From positions 1 through 19,799 of the forward strand of contig JAKAMV010000076.1 in the NCBI GenBank assembly GCA_021812735.1: a stretch of DNA of 19,799 nt. Reading direction: 5' to 3'. Below are positions 1-6,970 of the stretch, piece by piece (the first letter of the stretch is position 1; every line of letters starts with the position of its first letter). Both the position numbers and the translations under genes were made by a program. The stretch comes from Chloroflexota bacterium (lineage in GTDB: Bacteria; Chloroflexota; Limnocylindria; Limnocylindrales; CSP1-4). The notes below the pieces were generated by a model, which searched no databases, was not told the origin of the DNA, and worked only from the letters and a program-made list of their open reading frames with translations.

Positions 1-1113
1 CACCCACAGCACGCCGTCCTCGGGCGTCTGGAACAGGAACTCGAGTGACAGCAGCCAGCCGGGCTCGAAGTCCTGGCCCTCGTCCACCACGATCGCGTGG
101 AAGCGCTCGTCCGGCAGCCGGCCGATCGCCGCGTCGAGCGCGGCCGGCAGTCCAGTGAACCAGTCGGACAGTGCCGCGCCCGATCCCGACGGCTTCTCGC
201 GCAGCGTGCCGGCCGCCCGGCCCAGCGTCTCGCACAGGCCGTGGAAGGTGTGGACGACCGGCCGCAGCGCCGGGGGGCGCTCGTCCTCGGCCACCTCGCG
301 GAGCACGCTCGTCGCGAGCGGCGCATTGAAGCACAGGTACAGGGTCCGGAAGCCCTCGCGAGCCAGCCGCCGCGCCTTCTCCACGGCCACCAGGCTCTTG
401 CCGCTGCCCGCCGGTCCCACCACCGAGACGCGCCGGAGCGAGCGAGCGAGGTTGAGCACGTAGAGCTGGGCACGCGACGCCTCGACCAGCCGACCCTTCG
501 CGTCGTCCACCTCTCGCCGAACCAGCCGGTGGAGCGCGACCGTCGGGGCCAGGTACGCGTCGACCGAGGCGAACAGCATGGGCTCCAGCCGACTGCCCTT
601 CGACCCGTCGGCCGTCCAGAACGCCCAGACCCGCTCGAGCGCGGCCCGCGTGGCGCCGGGCGACTCGAGGGCCGCGGCGTCGAGCACGATCGAGCGGTCC
701 GCGTCCGGCCCCAGGAGCACGTGCCCGCGCGGCAGCGTGGCGAGGTCCGCGTGCGGGAAGGCGACGGCGTGGCCCGCGCGCATGGGCCGGCCGGACGGCC
801 ACTCGGGAAGCCCCTCGACACCCCGGACGAGGTCGTGCTTGGCCGCCTCGGCCTGGGCGAACGGCGAGCGCTCCAGCAGCCTGCCGCCGGCATACCAGCG
901 GCCCTGGGCGTCGCGACTGGGCTCACCGCCCTTCACCTCGATCACGAGCAGCCCGTGCTCCGGGTGGAGGACCACCAGGTCGGCCTCGCTGTCGTGCGCC
1001 GGACCGGCGGGCCGTGTCCGGGCGAGGATCCGGACGTTCGCGTGGGCGCGGGCCTGGGCGGGGAGCGCGGCGCGGACTCGCTCCGCCACCAGCGCCTCGG
1101 CCGGGTTCTGCAT
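1..1113 (-). CDS. NERD-domain superfamily 1 helicase/NTPase, 3' part missing
   Basis: The reading frame stays open from an ATG at 1113 to the left edge (371 codons, no stop), so only the N-terminal part is present. Residues about 5-130 look like a nuclease-related NERD domain: a conserved acidic region (DSEADLVVL, 41-49) followed by VIEVKGG (57-63), the E-x-K metal/catalytic signature of this fold. Then comes a helicase core with Walker A GPAGSGKS (233-240), a segment YLCFNAPLA (259-267) typical of UvrD-like helicases, HTFHGLC (288-294) and Walker B IVVDEGQDF (341-349). NERD-helicase proteins are thought to act on DNA or RNA; their roles are poorly defined and some lie in defence contexts. 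The start is supported by AAGGGGGC about seven bases upstream of the ATG and GGAGG further upstream. It diverges from the SIMPL gene. The domain call is confident; the cellular role is not. Confidence 0.85.
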   Translation of the reverse strand, partial: MQNPAEALVAERVRAALPAQARAHANVRILARTRPAGPAHDSEADLVVLHPEHGLLVIEVKGGEPSRDAQGRWYAGGRLLERSPFAQAEAAKHDLVRGVEGLPEWPSGRPMRAGHAVAFPHADLATLPRGHVLLGPDADRSIVLDAAALESPGATRAALERVWAFWTADGSKGSRLEPMLFASVDAYLAPTVALHRLVRREVDDAKGRLVEASRAQLYVLNLARSLRRVSVVGPAGSGKSLVAVEKARRLAREGFRTLYLCFNAPLATSVLREVAEDERPPALRPVVHTFHGLCETLGRAAGTLREKPSGSGAALSDWFTGLPAALDAAIGRLPDERFHAIVVDEGQDFEPGWLLSLEFLFQTPEDGVLWV

Positions 1114-1315
1114 GCCGCTGCCCCCTTGCTGCGCCTCCGTCGCGGTCGCGACGCCCGCTCCCGGGACCCTACCAGAGTCGCTGTCGCTCGGGCGGGCCGG
1201 CGGGCGGCCCGAGGCCGAGGAAACCGGAATGCCGCCCGCGGCGTCTTGGGCGCGCACGACCGGACGGGCCCCGCCGGTCAGCCGAATCGGGGCCGACTTG
1301 CGAGGGACAGCTTCG

Positions 1316-2122
1316 ATGGACATCACGACCACCGGCGGCAGTGGCCGCTCCAGCGGGCTCCGGCTTGCCGTCGTCGCGGTGGCCGCACTGGCGGTGGGCC
1401 TTGTCGGCGGGCCGGTCCTCGCCAGCGTGGCGACGCCGCGCCAGTACTCGACGCCCACCGCGGCCACCGGCGACACGACGCCCCCCGAGCACATGATCAC
1501 GGTCGGCGGCGAGGGCAAGGTCACCGTCACGCCAGACCTCGCGCACGTCCAGCTCGGCGTGCAGATCCAGAAGCCCACGGCCAAGGCAGCCCGCGACGCC
1601 GCCGCGACAGCGATGACCGGCGTGGTCGCGGCGATCAAGCAGCTCGGCATCGCCGACAAGGACATCCAGACCACGCAGGTCTCGCTCAACGCCGTGTACG
1701 ACTACCCGGCCAACGCCAGACCCGTGCTGCGCGGATACCAGCTGACCAACTAGGTCGCGGTCACCGTCCGCGACCTGTCCAAGCTCTCGGACGTCTTGGA
1801 CAACGCCGTGTCCGCTGGCGCCACCACCGTCGACGGGATCAGCTTCGACGTCGCCGACCGGACCGCCCTCGAGGCCCAGGCCCGCGCGGCGGCCGCCAGC
1901 GACGCCCGGGCGAAGGCCGACGTGTACGCCAAGGCGCTCGGCCTTGCCATCACCGGCGTCGCGTCAGTCTCCGAGCAGGTCTCGACGCCCGTCTGGTACG
2001 CCCCGTCCTACGGCAGCCTGGCTCCCGCCGCGGGCTCTCCCACCGACAAGGCCCCCACCCCGGTCCAGCCCGGTTCGACCGACGTGACGATCACGGTCCA
2101 GGTGTCGTTCCTCATCAGCTGA
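1316..2122 (+). pseudogene. SIMPL-domain (DUF541) exported protein interrupted by an in-frame amber codon
   Basis: Read through one TAG, this frame gives a full-length SIMPL/DUF541 protein of 268 codons. The N terminus has a positive stretch and a hydrophobic segment (LAVVAVAALAVGLVGG, about 17-32), so it is an exported or membrane-anchored protein. The domain starts at about 60 (ITVGGEGKVTVTPDLAHVQLGV) and runs to ITVQVSFLIS at the end. Codon 146 (1751-1753) is TAG, inside GYQLTN-stop-VAVTVRDL; family members continue through this position, and everything after it remains in frame and family-like. One base change from CAG, AAG, GAG, TCG or TTG would explain it. TAG is an ordinary stop in at least five genes of this window (SDR, PLP enzyme, folD, fhs, second iolE), so general recoding is unlikely. 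ATG 1316 has GAGGG about 8 bases upstream. Function of SIMPL proteins is poorly known. Sequencing error remains possible. Confidence 0.8.
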
Positions 2123-2143
2123 GCGACGACCGTCGACCACGCC

Positions 2144-2173
2144 AGCGGGCGGCGGCCGCGTGCCCCGCCCGCT
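2144..2173 (+). terminator. Hairpin after the SIMPL gene
   Basis: Arms AGCGGGCGG (2144-2152) and CCGCCCGCT (2165-2173) are perfect complements around a 12-base loop, starting 21 bases after the SIMPL stop. No T-run follows, as is common for terminator hairpins in very GC-rich genomes. Called on position and stem strength only. Confidence 0.4.
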
Positions 2174-2230
2174 CCACTGCCCTCGGCGCCGCGCCACAAT
2201 GGCCGCACGACAGAGCGAGGAGGCGCGGGC

Positions 2231-3070
2231 GTGCGGATCGTGGTGACCGGGGGCAACGGCAAGGCGGGTCGCTGGGTCGTGCGCGACCTGCGGGAGCACG
2301 GGCACAGCGTGCTGTCGGTGGATCTGCGCCACGATTCGTGGGAATGGGACGACCGGTGCCGGATCGCGGACCTGACCGACGCCGACCAGGCGCTCGAGGT
2401 CCTCGCGGGCGCCGACGCCGTGGTCCACCTGGCGGCCGTCCCCGCCCCGGGCATCCGCCCCGCGGCGGACACGTTCCGGATCAACGCGACGTCCACCTAC
2501 AACGTGTTCGCGGCCGCGGAGGCGAACCGCCTGCGCCGCGTGGTCTGGGCCTCGAGCGAGACGGTGCTCGGTCTCCCGTTCGCCACGCCGCCCCGGTTCG
2601 CCCCAGTCGACGAGCAGATCGAGCCGCGGCCGGAGAGCTCATACGCGCTCTCGAAGCTGGTGGGCGAGACGATGGCGGCGCAGTTCGCCCGGCGGACCGG
2701 CGTCCCGCACGTCGGGCTGCGGATCTCCAACATCATGGAGCCTGGCGACTATGCGACGTTCCCAACCTTCTGGGCCGACCCCCACCTGCGCAAGTGGAAC
2801 CTGTGGGGCTACGTGGACGCGCGGGACGTGGCGCAGGCGTGCCGGCTCGGGCTGACCGCGGACGTCTCGGGCGCCGAGGTCTGCATCGTCGCCGCGGAGG
2901 ACACCGTGATGACCCGCGGTTCGGCCGACCTGATGGCCGAGGTCTTCCCGTCCGTGCCGCTCCGCCGGGCCCTCCAGGGCCGCGAGACGCTGCTCTCGAT
3001 CGACCGCGCCCGGCGCGTGCTCGGCTATGCCCCCGCCCACCGCTGGGCGGACCACGTCGCCGCGCCGTAG
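2231..3070 (+). CDS. NAD(P)-dependent epimerase/dehydratase, extended SDR family
   Basis: This 279-residue protein is a short extended-SDR enzyme. It opens with MRIVVTGGNGKAG, the glycine-rich dinucleotide motif (G7-x2-G10-x2-G13). It continues with HLAAVPAPG (66-74), the conserved alanine-rich strand of epimerases, the catalytic-serine region ASSETVLG (107-114) and the active-site motif YALSK (Y138, K142). The C-terminal part is about 110 residues, shorter than in typical GalE-type epimerases, and resembles uronate dehydrogenases and related small SDR oxidoreductases, so substrate cannot be assigned. The GTG start has a GAGGAGG run about 8 bases upstream and a TAG stop. It stands alone, with a hairpin before it and converging with the PLP enzyme gene after it. 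An acting substrate of sugar or uronic-acid type would fit the catabolic neighbourhood, but that is inference. Confidence 0.85.
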   Translation: MRIVVTGGNGKAGRWVVRDLREHGHSVLSVDLRHDSWEWDDRCRIADLTDADQALEVLAGADAVVHLAAVPAPGIRPAADTFRINATSTYNVFAAAEANRLRRVVWASSETVLGLPFATPPRFAPVDEQIEPRPESSYALSKLVGETMAAQFARRTGVPHVGLRISNIMEPGDYATFPTFWADPHLRKWNLWGYVDARDVAQACRLGLTADVSGAEVCIVAAEDTVMTRGSADLMAEVFPSVPLRRALQGRETLLSIDRARRVLGYAPAHRWADHVAAP

Positions 3071-3081
3071 GGCGAGCTGCC

Positions 3082-3098
3082 GCGGCCCGCGGGGCCGC
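3082..3098. terminator. Bidirectional hairpin between convergent genes
   Basis: GCGGCCC (3082-3088) and GGGCCGC (3092-3098) form a 7-bp stem with a 3-base loop in the 43-base gap between the stop codons of the SDR gene and the PLP enzyme gene. It is well placed to end transcription from both sides. There is no T-run on either strand. Confidence 0.4.
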
Positions 3099-3113
3099 AA
3101 GTACGGTGCCCCC

Positions 3114-4511
3114 CTACTGGGCGTCGAGGGCTTGCGCGAGGTCCGCGATGACGTCGTCCGGATGCTCGCCGCCGACCGAGAGGCGGATGAGGCCCGCGTC
3201 GATGTCGGCCGTGACGCGTCCCTCCTCGCCCTGCTGCTGGTGGGTGGAGATCGACGGGATGGTGGCCACGCTCTTGACCCGGCCCAGATCCGTGGCCCGG
3301 AAGACCAGCGCCAGGCGGTCGTACATCCGGCGGGCCGCGGGCAGGCCGCCCTTGAGCGTGAACGCGAGCAGCGTCCCGTAGCGCGCGGCGGGCCGACCCT
3401 CCGCATCGCCGTCAGCAAGCGAGAAGTCGCGGGCCGCAACCGCGTGCCCCGGGTGCGAGGCGAGGCCCGGGTACCAGACCCGCGCCACGGCCGGATGCGC
3501 CTCGAGGAACGCCGCAACCGCGAGCGTCGACCTGCCCCAGGCGTCCATCCGCGTGCGCAGGGTGCGCAGGTCCGAGAGGAGCGCGAGCGTCGACGACGGC
3601 GAGAGCGCCGGACCGAAGTCGCGCCCGGGGAGCAGCTTGAGGTGTGTCGCGAAATCGGCGCGCAGCTCATCTGTGCCCGCCCTGGCGGGGATGCCGTGGC
3701 GAGCGGTGATCGCTCCGGCGATGGCGAGCCCCGACCCACCGACGGCCTTCGAGAGCGAGTGGACCACCACGTCCGCCCCCAGGCCGAGCGGCCGAAGGCA
3801 CGCCGGCGTGGCGACCGTCGCGTCCACGAGCAGCGGGATGCCGTGGCCGTGGGCGAGCGCGGCCAGGGCGGGGATGTCGGCCACCGCGACCGCGGGGTTG
3901 GACGGCACCTCCACGTAGAGGAACCGGGTGTCGCCGTCGATGGCCGCGGCCCACGCGGCAGCGTCGAGCGGGTCGGCGATCCAGCGCACGTCGATCCCCC
4001 GCTCCGCCGCGTACCGCGAGAACAGCATGAACGTGCCGCCGTAGCACTTGGCGGAGGCCACGAGGTTGGGCACCGTGCCTGGCCGTGCCGGGTCCGCGGC
4101 CAGCAGGGCGTTGGTGGCCAGGTGGACGGCCGCCATGCCCGAGGAGGTGGCGACGGTGGACGCGGTCAGCCCGGACCCATACGCCTCGAGCAGGGCGAGC
4201 GTCTCCTCGAGGTAGTGCGTGGTGGGGTTCGCGATCCGCGTGTAGCCCCAGGCCGGCATGAGGTAGCCGAGCGCCGCCTCCAGCTCCTCGCTGTCGGTGA
4301 AGTGCTGGGCGGGCGCGAGGTACGCGGGCTCGATGATCGCCCCCTGATTGGCCGCGGCCGCGAGGTGGTCGTACAGGCCGTGGACGGCGATGGTGTCGAA
4401 GCGCCGCCCCCGGGCGACGGCGCGGGCGCGGTCCTCGCGCTCGGCCATCTCGCGGCCGCGGGCGATCCACGCCTCGAGGCCGGGGGCGGTAGTCAGGTCG
4501 GTGTCGGGCAT
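3114..4511 (-). CDS. Cys/Met-metabolism PLP-dependent enzyme (trans-sulfuration family)
   Basis: The 465-residue product has the fold-type I plan of the cystathionine gamma-synthase / O-acetylhomoserine sulfhydrylase / methionine gamma-lyase family. Visible motifs are YTRIANPTT (90-98), SSGMAAVH (123-130), the phosphate-binding YGGT (157-160), the pyridine-contacting aspartate in LLVDAT (D230), the Schiff-base lysine K255 in HSLSKAVGG, and LIRLSVGGEHPDD (441-453), holding the substrate-carboxylate arginine. Most relatives have HS-x-TKY at the lysine, so HSLSK and a long N terminus (about 35 residues before the usual start) mark a divergent branch. The exact reaction (gamma-synthase, sulfhydrylase or lyase) cannot be read from these motifs. 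It lies 92 bases behind the methyltransferase gene on the same strand, but a hairpin sits between them. Start ATG at 4511 has GGAG about 11-15 bases upstream, stop TAG. Confidence 0.88.
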   Translation of the reverse strand: MPDTDLTTAPGLEAWIARGREMAEREDRARAVARGRRFDTIAVHGLYDHLAAAANQGAIIEPAYLAPAQHFTDSEELEAALGYLMPAWGYTRIANPTTHYLEETLALLEAYGSGLTASTVATSSGMAAVHLATNALLAADPARPGTVPNLVASAKCYGGTFMLFSRYAAERGIDVRWIADPLDAAAWAAAIDGDTRFLYVEVPSNPAVAVADIPALAALAHGHGIPLLVDATVATPACLRPLGLGADVVVHSLSKAVGGSGLAIAGAITARHGIPARAGTDELRADFATHLKLLPGRDFGPALSPSSTLALLSDLRTLRTRMDAWGRSTLAVAAFLEAHPAVARVWYPGLASHPGHAVAARDFSLADGDAEGRPAARYGTLLAFTLKGGLPAARRMYDRLALVFRATDLGRVKSVATIPSISTHQQQGEEGRVTADIDAGLIRLSVGGEHPDDVIADLAQALDAQ

Positions 4512-4552
4512 CGGGTGAACTCCGGAGTGCAGTTCGCACCATCATCGCGGAT

Positions 4553-4586
4553 CGGCAGGGTCCCGTGCTCGCGGCTCACCCTGCCG
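4553..4586 (-). terminator. Hairpin downstream of the methyltransferase gene
   Basis: CGGCAGGGT (4553-4561) and ACCCTGCCG (4578-4586) are perfect 9-base complements around a 16-base loop. The stem begins 17 bases after the methyltransferase stop on the minus strand and just ahead of the PLP enzyme gene, so it could separate the two transcripts or attenuate the second. Confidence 0.4.
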
Positions 4587-4603
4587 CCGCCGCGATCGAG
4601 CCT

Positions 4604-5680
4604 TCAGTCCCCGCCGAGCTCGCCGGCCCGGTACGCGGTGAGGTACTCCATCGCGAACATGTCCGCCCCTGTGAGGACGTCGGCCGCCATCCGGAACGGC
4701 CTGGCCGAGCGGTCCACCAAGCGGACGCGTTCGGGGCTGATCACATTGGGGTCCACGATCCCGGAATCCACGCCGGCGTCCATCGCCAGCGCGAGGAACG
4801 CGTCGTTGACGAGCCGCCGGTTGGGCAGCCCGAAGGACACGTTGGACAGGCCGCCGGTGAGCCGGACCTCGGGCCCGTGCTCGTCCCGGAAGCGCCGAGC
4901 GGCGCCCAGGAAGCCGCTGCCGGCCTCGCTGTCCACGCCCACCGGCAGGACCAGCAGGTCCACGTGGCAGTCGGCGGGGGCGATCCCCCGCGCCGCTGCC
5001 TGCGCGAAGATCGCGTCCGCGTTCGCCACCCGACCCTCGACGGTGCTGGGCAGGCCGCCGACGCCGGCCGCAGACAGGACGACCGCCGCGCCGTTGGCGG
5101 CCGCGAGGTCGAGGGCGTCGGGGCGCTCGGCCGACGCCGAGTTGAGCATCAGCGGCCCGCGGGGCCTTGCGGACGTGCGGAATCCGGCCTCCAGCACGGG
5201 CATCGAGCTGCTGTCGAGCGAGAGCGGCACGCCGACCGCACCCTCGAGCAGCCGCACCAGCCATTCCATCGCGGCCACGCGGACCCCCTCGTCGGGGCTG
5301 ATCTCGTCCACGTTCACGTCGAGCCAATGGGCGCCGTTGCGCTCCTGGCGCAGTGCGGCCGCCACCAGGTAGTCGCGCCCGGACTGCGCAGCCTCGGGCG
5401 AGACGTCGCCGGTCAGCTTGGCGTCGACCACGCGGTCGCCACCCATGCCCAGCAGCAGCGCGTTGCGGATGTGCTTGACCTTGTTCTTGGCGAATTCGGC
5501 TGACGCCGCGACGGGGGCGCAGATGGGGCACGTGCGGTCGGCCCCGGTGGCCGCGTCCCTGAACGCGACCGCCTCGATGCCATCCACGGTGACGACGTTC
5601 TTGCCCTGGCGGGCGAAGCTGCGGGTGGCGTGGATGTTCTCGCCGATGATGGTGAACGGGACGCGTTCAGCCGATTCCAT
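4604..5680 (-). CDS. Methyltetrahydrofolate methyltransferase-family (pterin-binding) protein
   Basis: The 358-residue product is a pterin-binding TIM barrel of the DHPS/MeTr superfamily. Motifs in order: FTIIGENIHATR (9-20); WLDVNVDE (119-126) with the conserved Asp-Val-Asn; LSLDSS (153-158) with the pterin-contacting Asp; LMLNSAS (177-183); and GLSNVSFGLPNR (277-288), the hallmark of methyl-THF:corrinoid methyltransferases (AcsE, MetH central domain) rather than dihydropteroate synthases. It is about 90 residues longer than AcsE; the extra stretch near the N terminus (about 22-110) contains a CxxC pair, TCPIC (50-54). Likely role: methyl transfer between tetrahydrofolate and a corrinoid protein or another acceptor. 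No corrinoid protein, activator or methylene-THF reductase is visible here. ATG 5680 has AGGAGA 6-7 bases upstream. It diverges from folD-fhs, which supports a one-carbon role. Family is confident; substrate is unknown. Confidence 0.85.
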   Translation of the reverse strand: MESAERVPFTIIGENIHATRSFARQGKNVVTVDGIEAVAFRDAATGADRTCPICAPVAASAEFAKNKVKHIRNALLLGMGGDRVVDAKLTGDVSPEAAQSGRDYLVAAALRQERNGAHWLDVNVDEISPDEGVRVAAMEWLVRLLEGAVGVPLSLDSSSMPVLEAGFRTSARPRGPLMLNSASAERPDALDLAAANGAAVVLSAAGVGGLPSTVEGRVANADAIFAQAAARGIAPADCHVDLLVLPVGVDSEAGSGFLGAARRFRDEHGPEVRLTGGLSNVSFGLPNRRLVNDAFLALAMDAGVDSGIVDPNVISPERVRLVDRSARPFRMAADVLTGADMFAMEYLTAYRAGELGGD

Positions 5681-6046
5681 GCGGGTCTCCTGGTTCGCTG
5701 CGGACGCTGCGCTAAGTATCCGGCGAGCGGGACGACCCGACGGGGCGACGGCGCTTGGCGTTTGTCTTGCGCTCGGCGATCTTGCACCACTCCCAGAGCC
5801 GCTTCGGGTCGCACCGGGCGGTGCTGGAACAGCCTTCCCGTTTGGTTCGCGCCGACCGGGGTTCCACCTGATCCCCGCCCTCGGGCCGGCCGTTCGCGCC
5901 GTCGCTGCGGCGAATGTGCCCCCGCACGGTAAACTGTCAACAACCTGCCGGATGGCCCAGTTGTCGGGGGTCCTCCGGTGCGACACTGGGCCCTCCGCCG
6001 CCGGCCCTGACTCGGGCCGACCACGGGCGGAACCGAAGAGGGACGC
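5681..6046. promoter_or_regulatory. Divergent spacer between methyltransferase and folD genes
   Basis: This 366-base gap must hold promoters for both directions. On the minus strand a TTGACA hexamer lies at 5940-5935, but no convincing -10 box follows at 16-18 bases. On the plus strand, GAGGGACGC sits just before the folD start. The minus strand also contains a small GC3-rich ORF (5712-5867, listed separately). No clear riboswitch consensus was found. Confidence 0.4.
5712..5867 (-). CDS. Possible small basic Cys/Trp-containing protein, 51 aa
   Basis: I do not recognise this ORF. From a GTG at 5867 (with GAGGG about 10 bases upstream) it encodes 51 residues; an earlier in-frame GTG at 5927 would give 71. 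The middle reads CSSTARCDPKRLWEWCKIAE with a strongly basic tail (RKTNAKRRR), three cysteines and two tryptophans. Third-codon positions over the last ~35 codons are almost all G or C, as in the real genes here, which is why it is kept. It ends 31 bases before the methyltransferase start on the same strand, so it could be a leader ORF or first gene of that unit. It may equally be a chance open frame in GC-rich DNA. Confidence 0.3.
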   Translation of the reverse strand: MEPRSARTKREGCSSTARCDPKRLWEWCKIAERKTNAKRRRPVGSSRSPDT

Positions 6047-6970
6047 ATGACCGGCTTGATGGACGAAGGCCCGCGGCTGCTGCGGGGAGGCCCGGTGGCC
6101 ACCGCCATCCGGGAGCAGGTGGCGGCGGACGTCATCGCGTTCAGGGCGGAGTTCGGGTACCAGCCTGCCCTCGCGGTGCTCGTGGTCGGCGCCGACGCAC
6201 CCTCGCTCGTCTACCTCCACAAGATCCTCGACGGCTGCCGGCTGGTGGACATCGGCGACAGGCTGGTGGAGCTCCCCGTCGAGTCCACCGAGGTGGACGT
6301 GTCCCGGGCCCTGGAGGACCTCCAGGCGGACCCCAGGATCGCCGGGATCATCGTCCAGCAGCCGCTCCCCAGGAGCATCGGCCTGCGGGCGGTGATCGAC
6401 ACCCTCGACCCGATGCGCGACATCGACGGCATCCACCCGCTCAACGCCGGGCTCCTCTCGCTCGGCTACGACGGGTTCCTGCCGGCCACCGCGCACGCGA
6501 GCGTGGAGATCCTCAAGCAGTCGGGGATCGCCATCTCGGGCAGGCACTGCGTGGTCGTCGGGCGCTCCAACGTCATCGGCAAGCCGGCGGGCATGCTGAT
6601 GCTGCGCGAGAACGCCACCGTCACGGTCTGCCACAGCAAGACCACCGACCTGCCGTCCATCGTCCGGACCGCCGACATCGTCATCGTCGCGATCGGCAGG
6701 GCGAACTTCATCACCGGCGACATGCTCAAACCGGGCGCCGTCGTCGTTGACGTCGGCATCAACGTCGTCGACGGGAAGCTGGTCGGCGACGTCCACTTCG
6801 AGAGTGCGGCGCGCGTCGCGTCCGCGATCACGCCGGTCCCCGGCGGTGTCGGCCCCCTCACCAACGCGATCCTGCTCACGCACCTAGTCGGGGCGGCCCG
6901 GGCGAAGGCGACGGGCAGCATCCCGCTCGGTGCCCACTCCCTCGCAGTACCCGCTTCGGAGGCCCGCTAG
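6047..6970 (+). CDS. folD: FolD-family methylene-THF dehydrogenase/cyclohydrolase, divergent active site
   Basis: The 307-residue protein has the full FolD plan. Seen: VVGADAPSLVY (46-56), IIVQQPLP (101-108), DIDGIHPLNAG (125-135), the Rossmann motif GRSNVIGKP (172-180), VTVCHSKT (192-199), VVDVGIN (233-239) and TPVPGGVGPLT (262-272). FolD proteins convert 5,10-methylene-THF to methenyl-THF and then 10-formyl-THF. An ungapped alignment from VVG to the conserved Cys64 puts Ile60 where the YxxxK motif has its catalytic lysine (Tyr52/Lys56 in the human enzyme); the nearest lysine, K59, is one residue early. The usual PCTPxG motif reads PATAHA (146-151). The enzyme may therefore be dehydrogenase-only or work in another direction. 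ATG 6047 has GAGGGA 5-8 bases upstream. The TAG stop directly abuts the fhs ATG, so the two are surely co-translated. Confidence 0.9.
   Translation: MTGLMDEGPRLLRGGPVATAIREQVAADVIAFRAEFGYQPALAVLVVGADAPSLVYLHKILDGCRLVDIGDRLVELPVESTEVDVSRALEDLQADPRIAGIIVQQPLPRSIGLRAVIDTLDPMRDIDGIHPLNAGLLSLGYDGFLPATAHASVEILKQSGIAISGRHCVVVGRSNVIGKPAGMLMLRENATVTVCHSKTTDLPSIVRTADIVIVAIGRANFITGDMLKPGAVVVDVGINVVDGKLVGDVHFESAARVASAITPVPGGVGPLTNAILLTHLVGAARAKATGSIPLGAHSLAVPASEAR

Noticed and set aside
1751..1753. Amber codon as pyrrolysine or recoded position
   Set aside because: TAG ends at least five intact genes in the window, and no pyl gene or recoding element is seen.
97..3381. Very long open frame on the plus strand (about 1,094 codons)
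   Set aside because: It runs opposite the NERD-helicase and through the SIMPL and SDR genes in another frame; the translation is Arg/Gly/Pro-rich low complexity without any family motif, a usual shadow in high-GC DNA.
3027..5372. Long plus-strand open frame opposite the PLP enzyme and methyltransferase
   Set aside because: It is the antisense shadow of two well-supported minus-strand genes and has no domain signal.
5925..5965. Cobalamin-riboswitch-like bits (GCCCCCGCACGGTAAACTGT and CCTGCCGG)
   Set aside because: The order and the required B12-box (AGYCMGxAxACCTGCC) and upstream GGTG/TCC elements are missing; resemblance is fragmentary.
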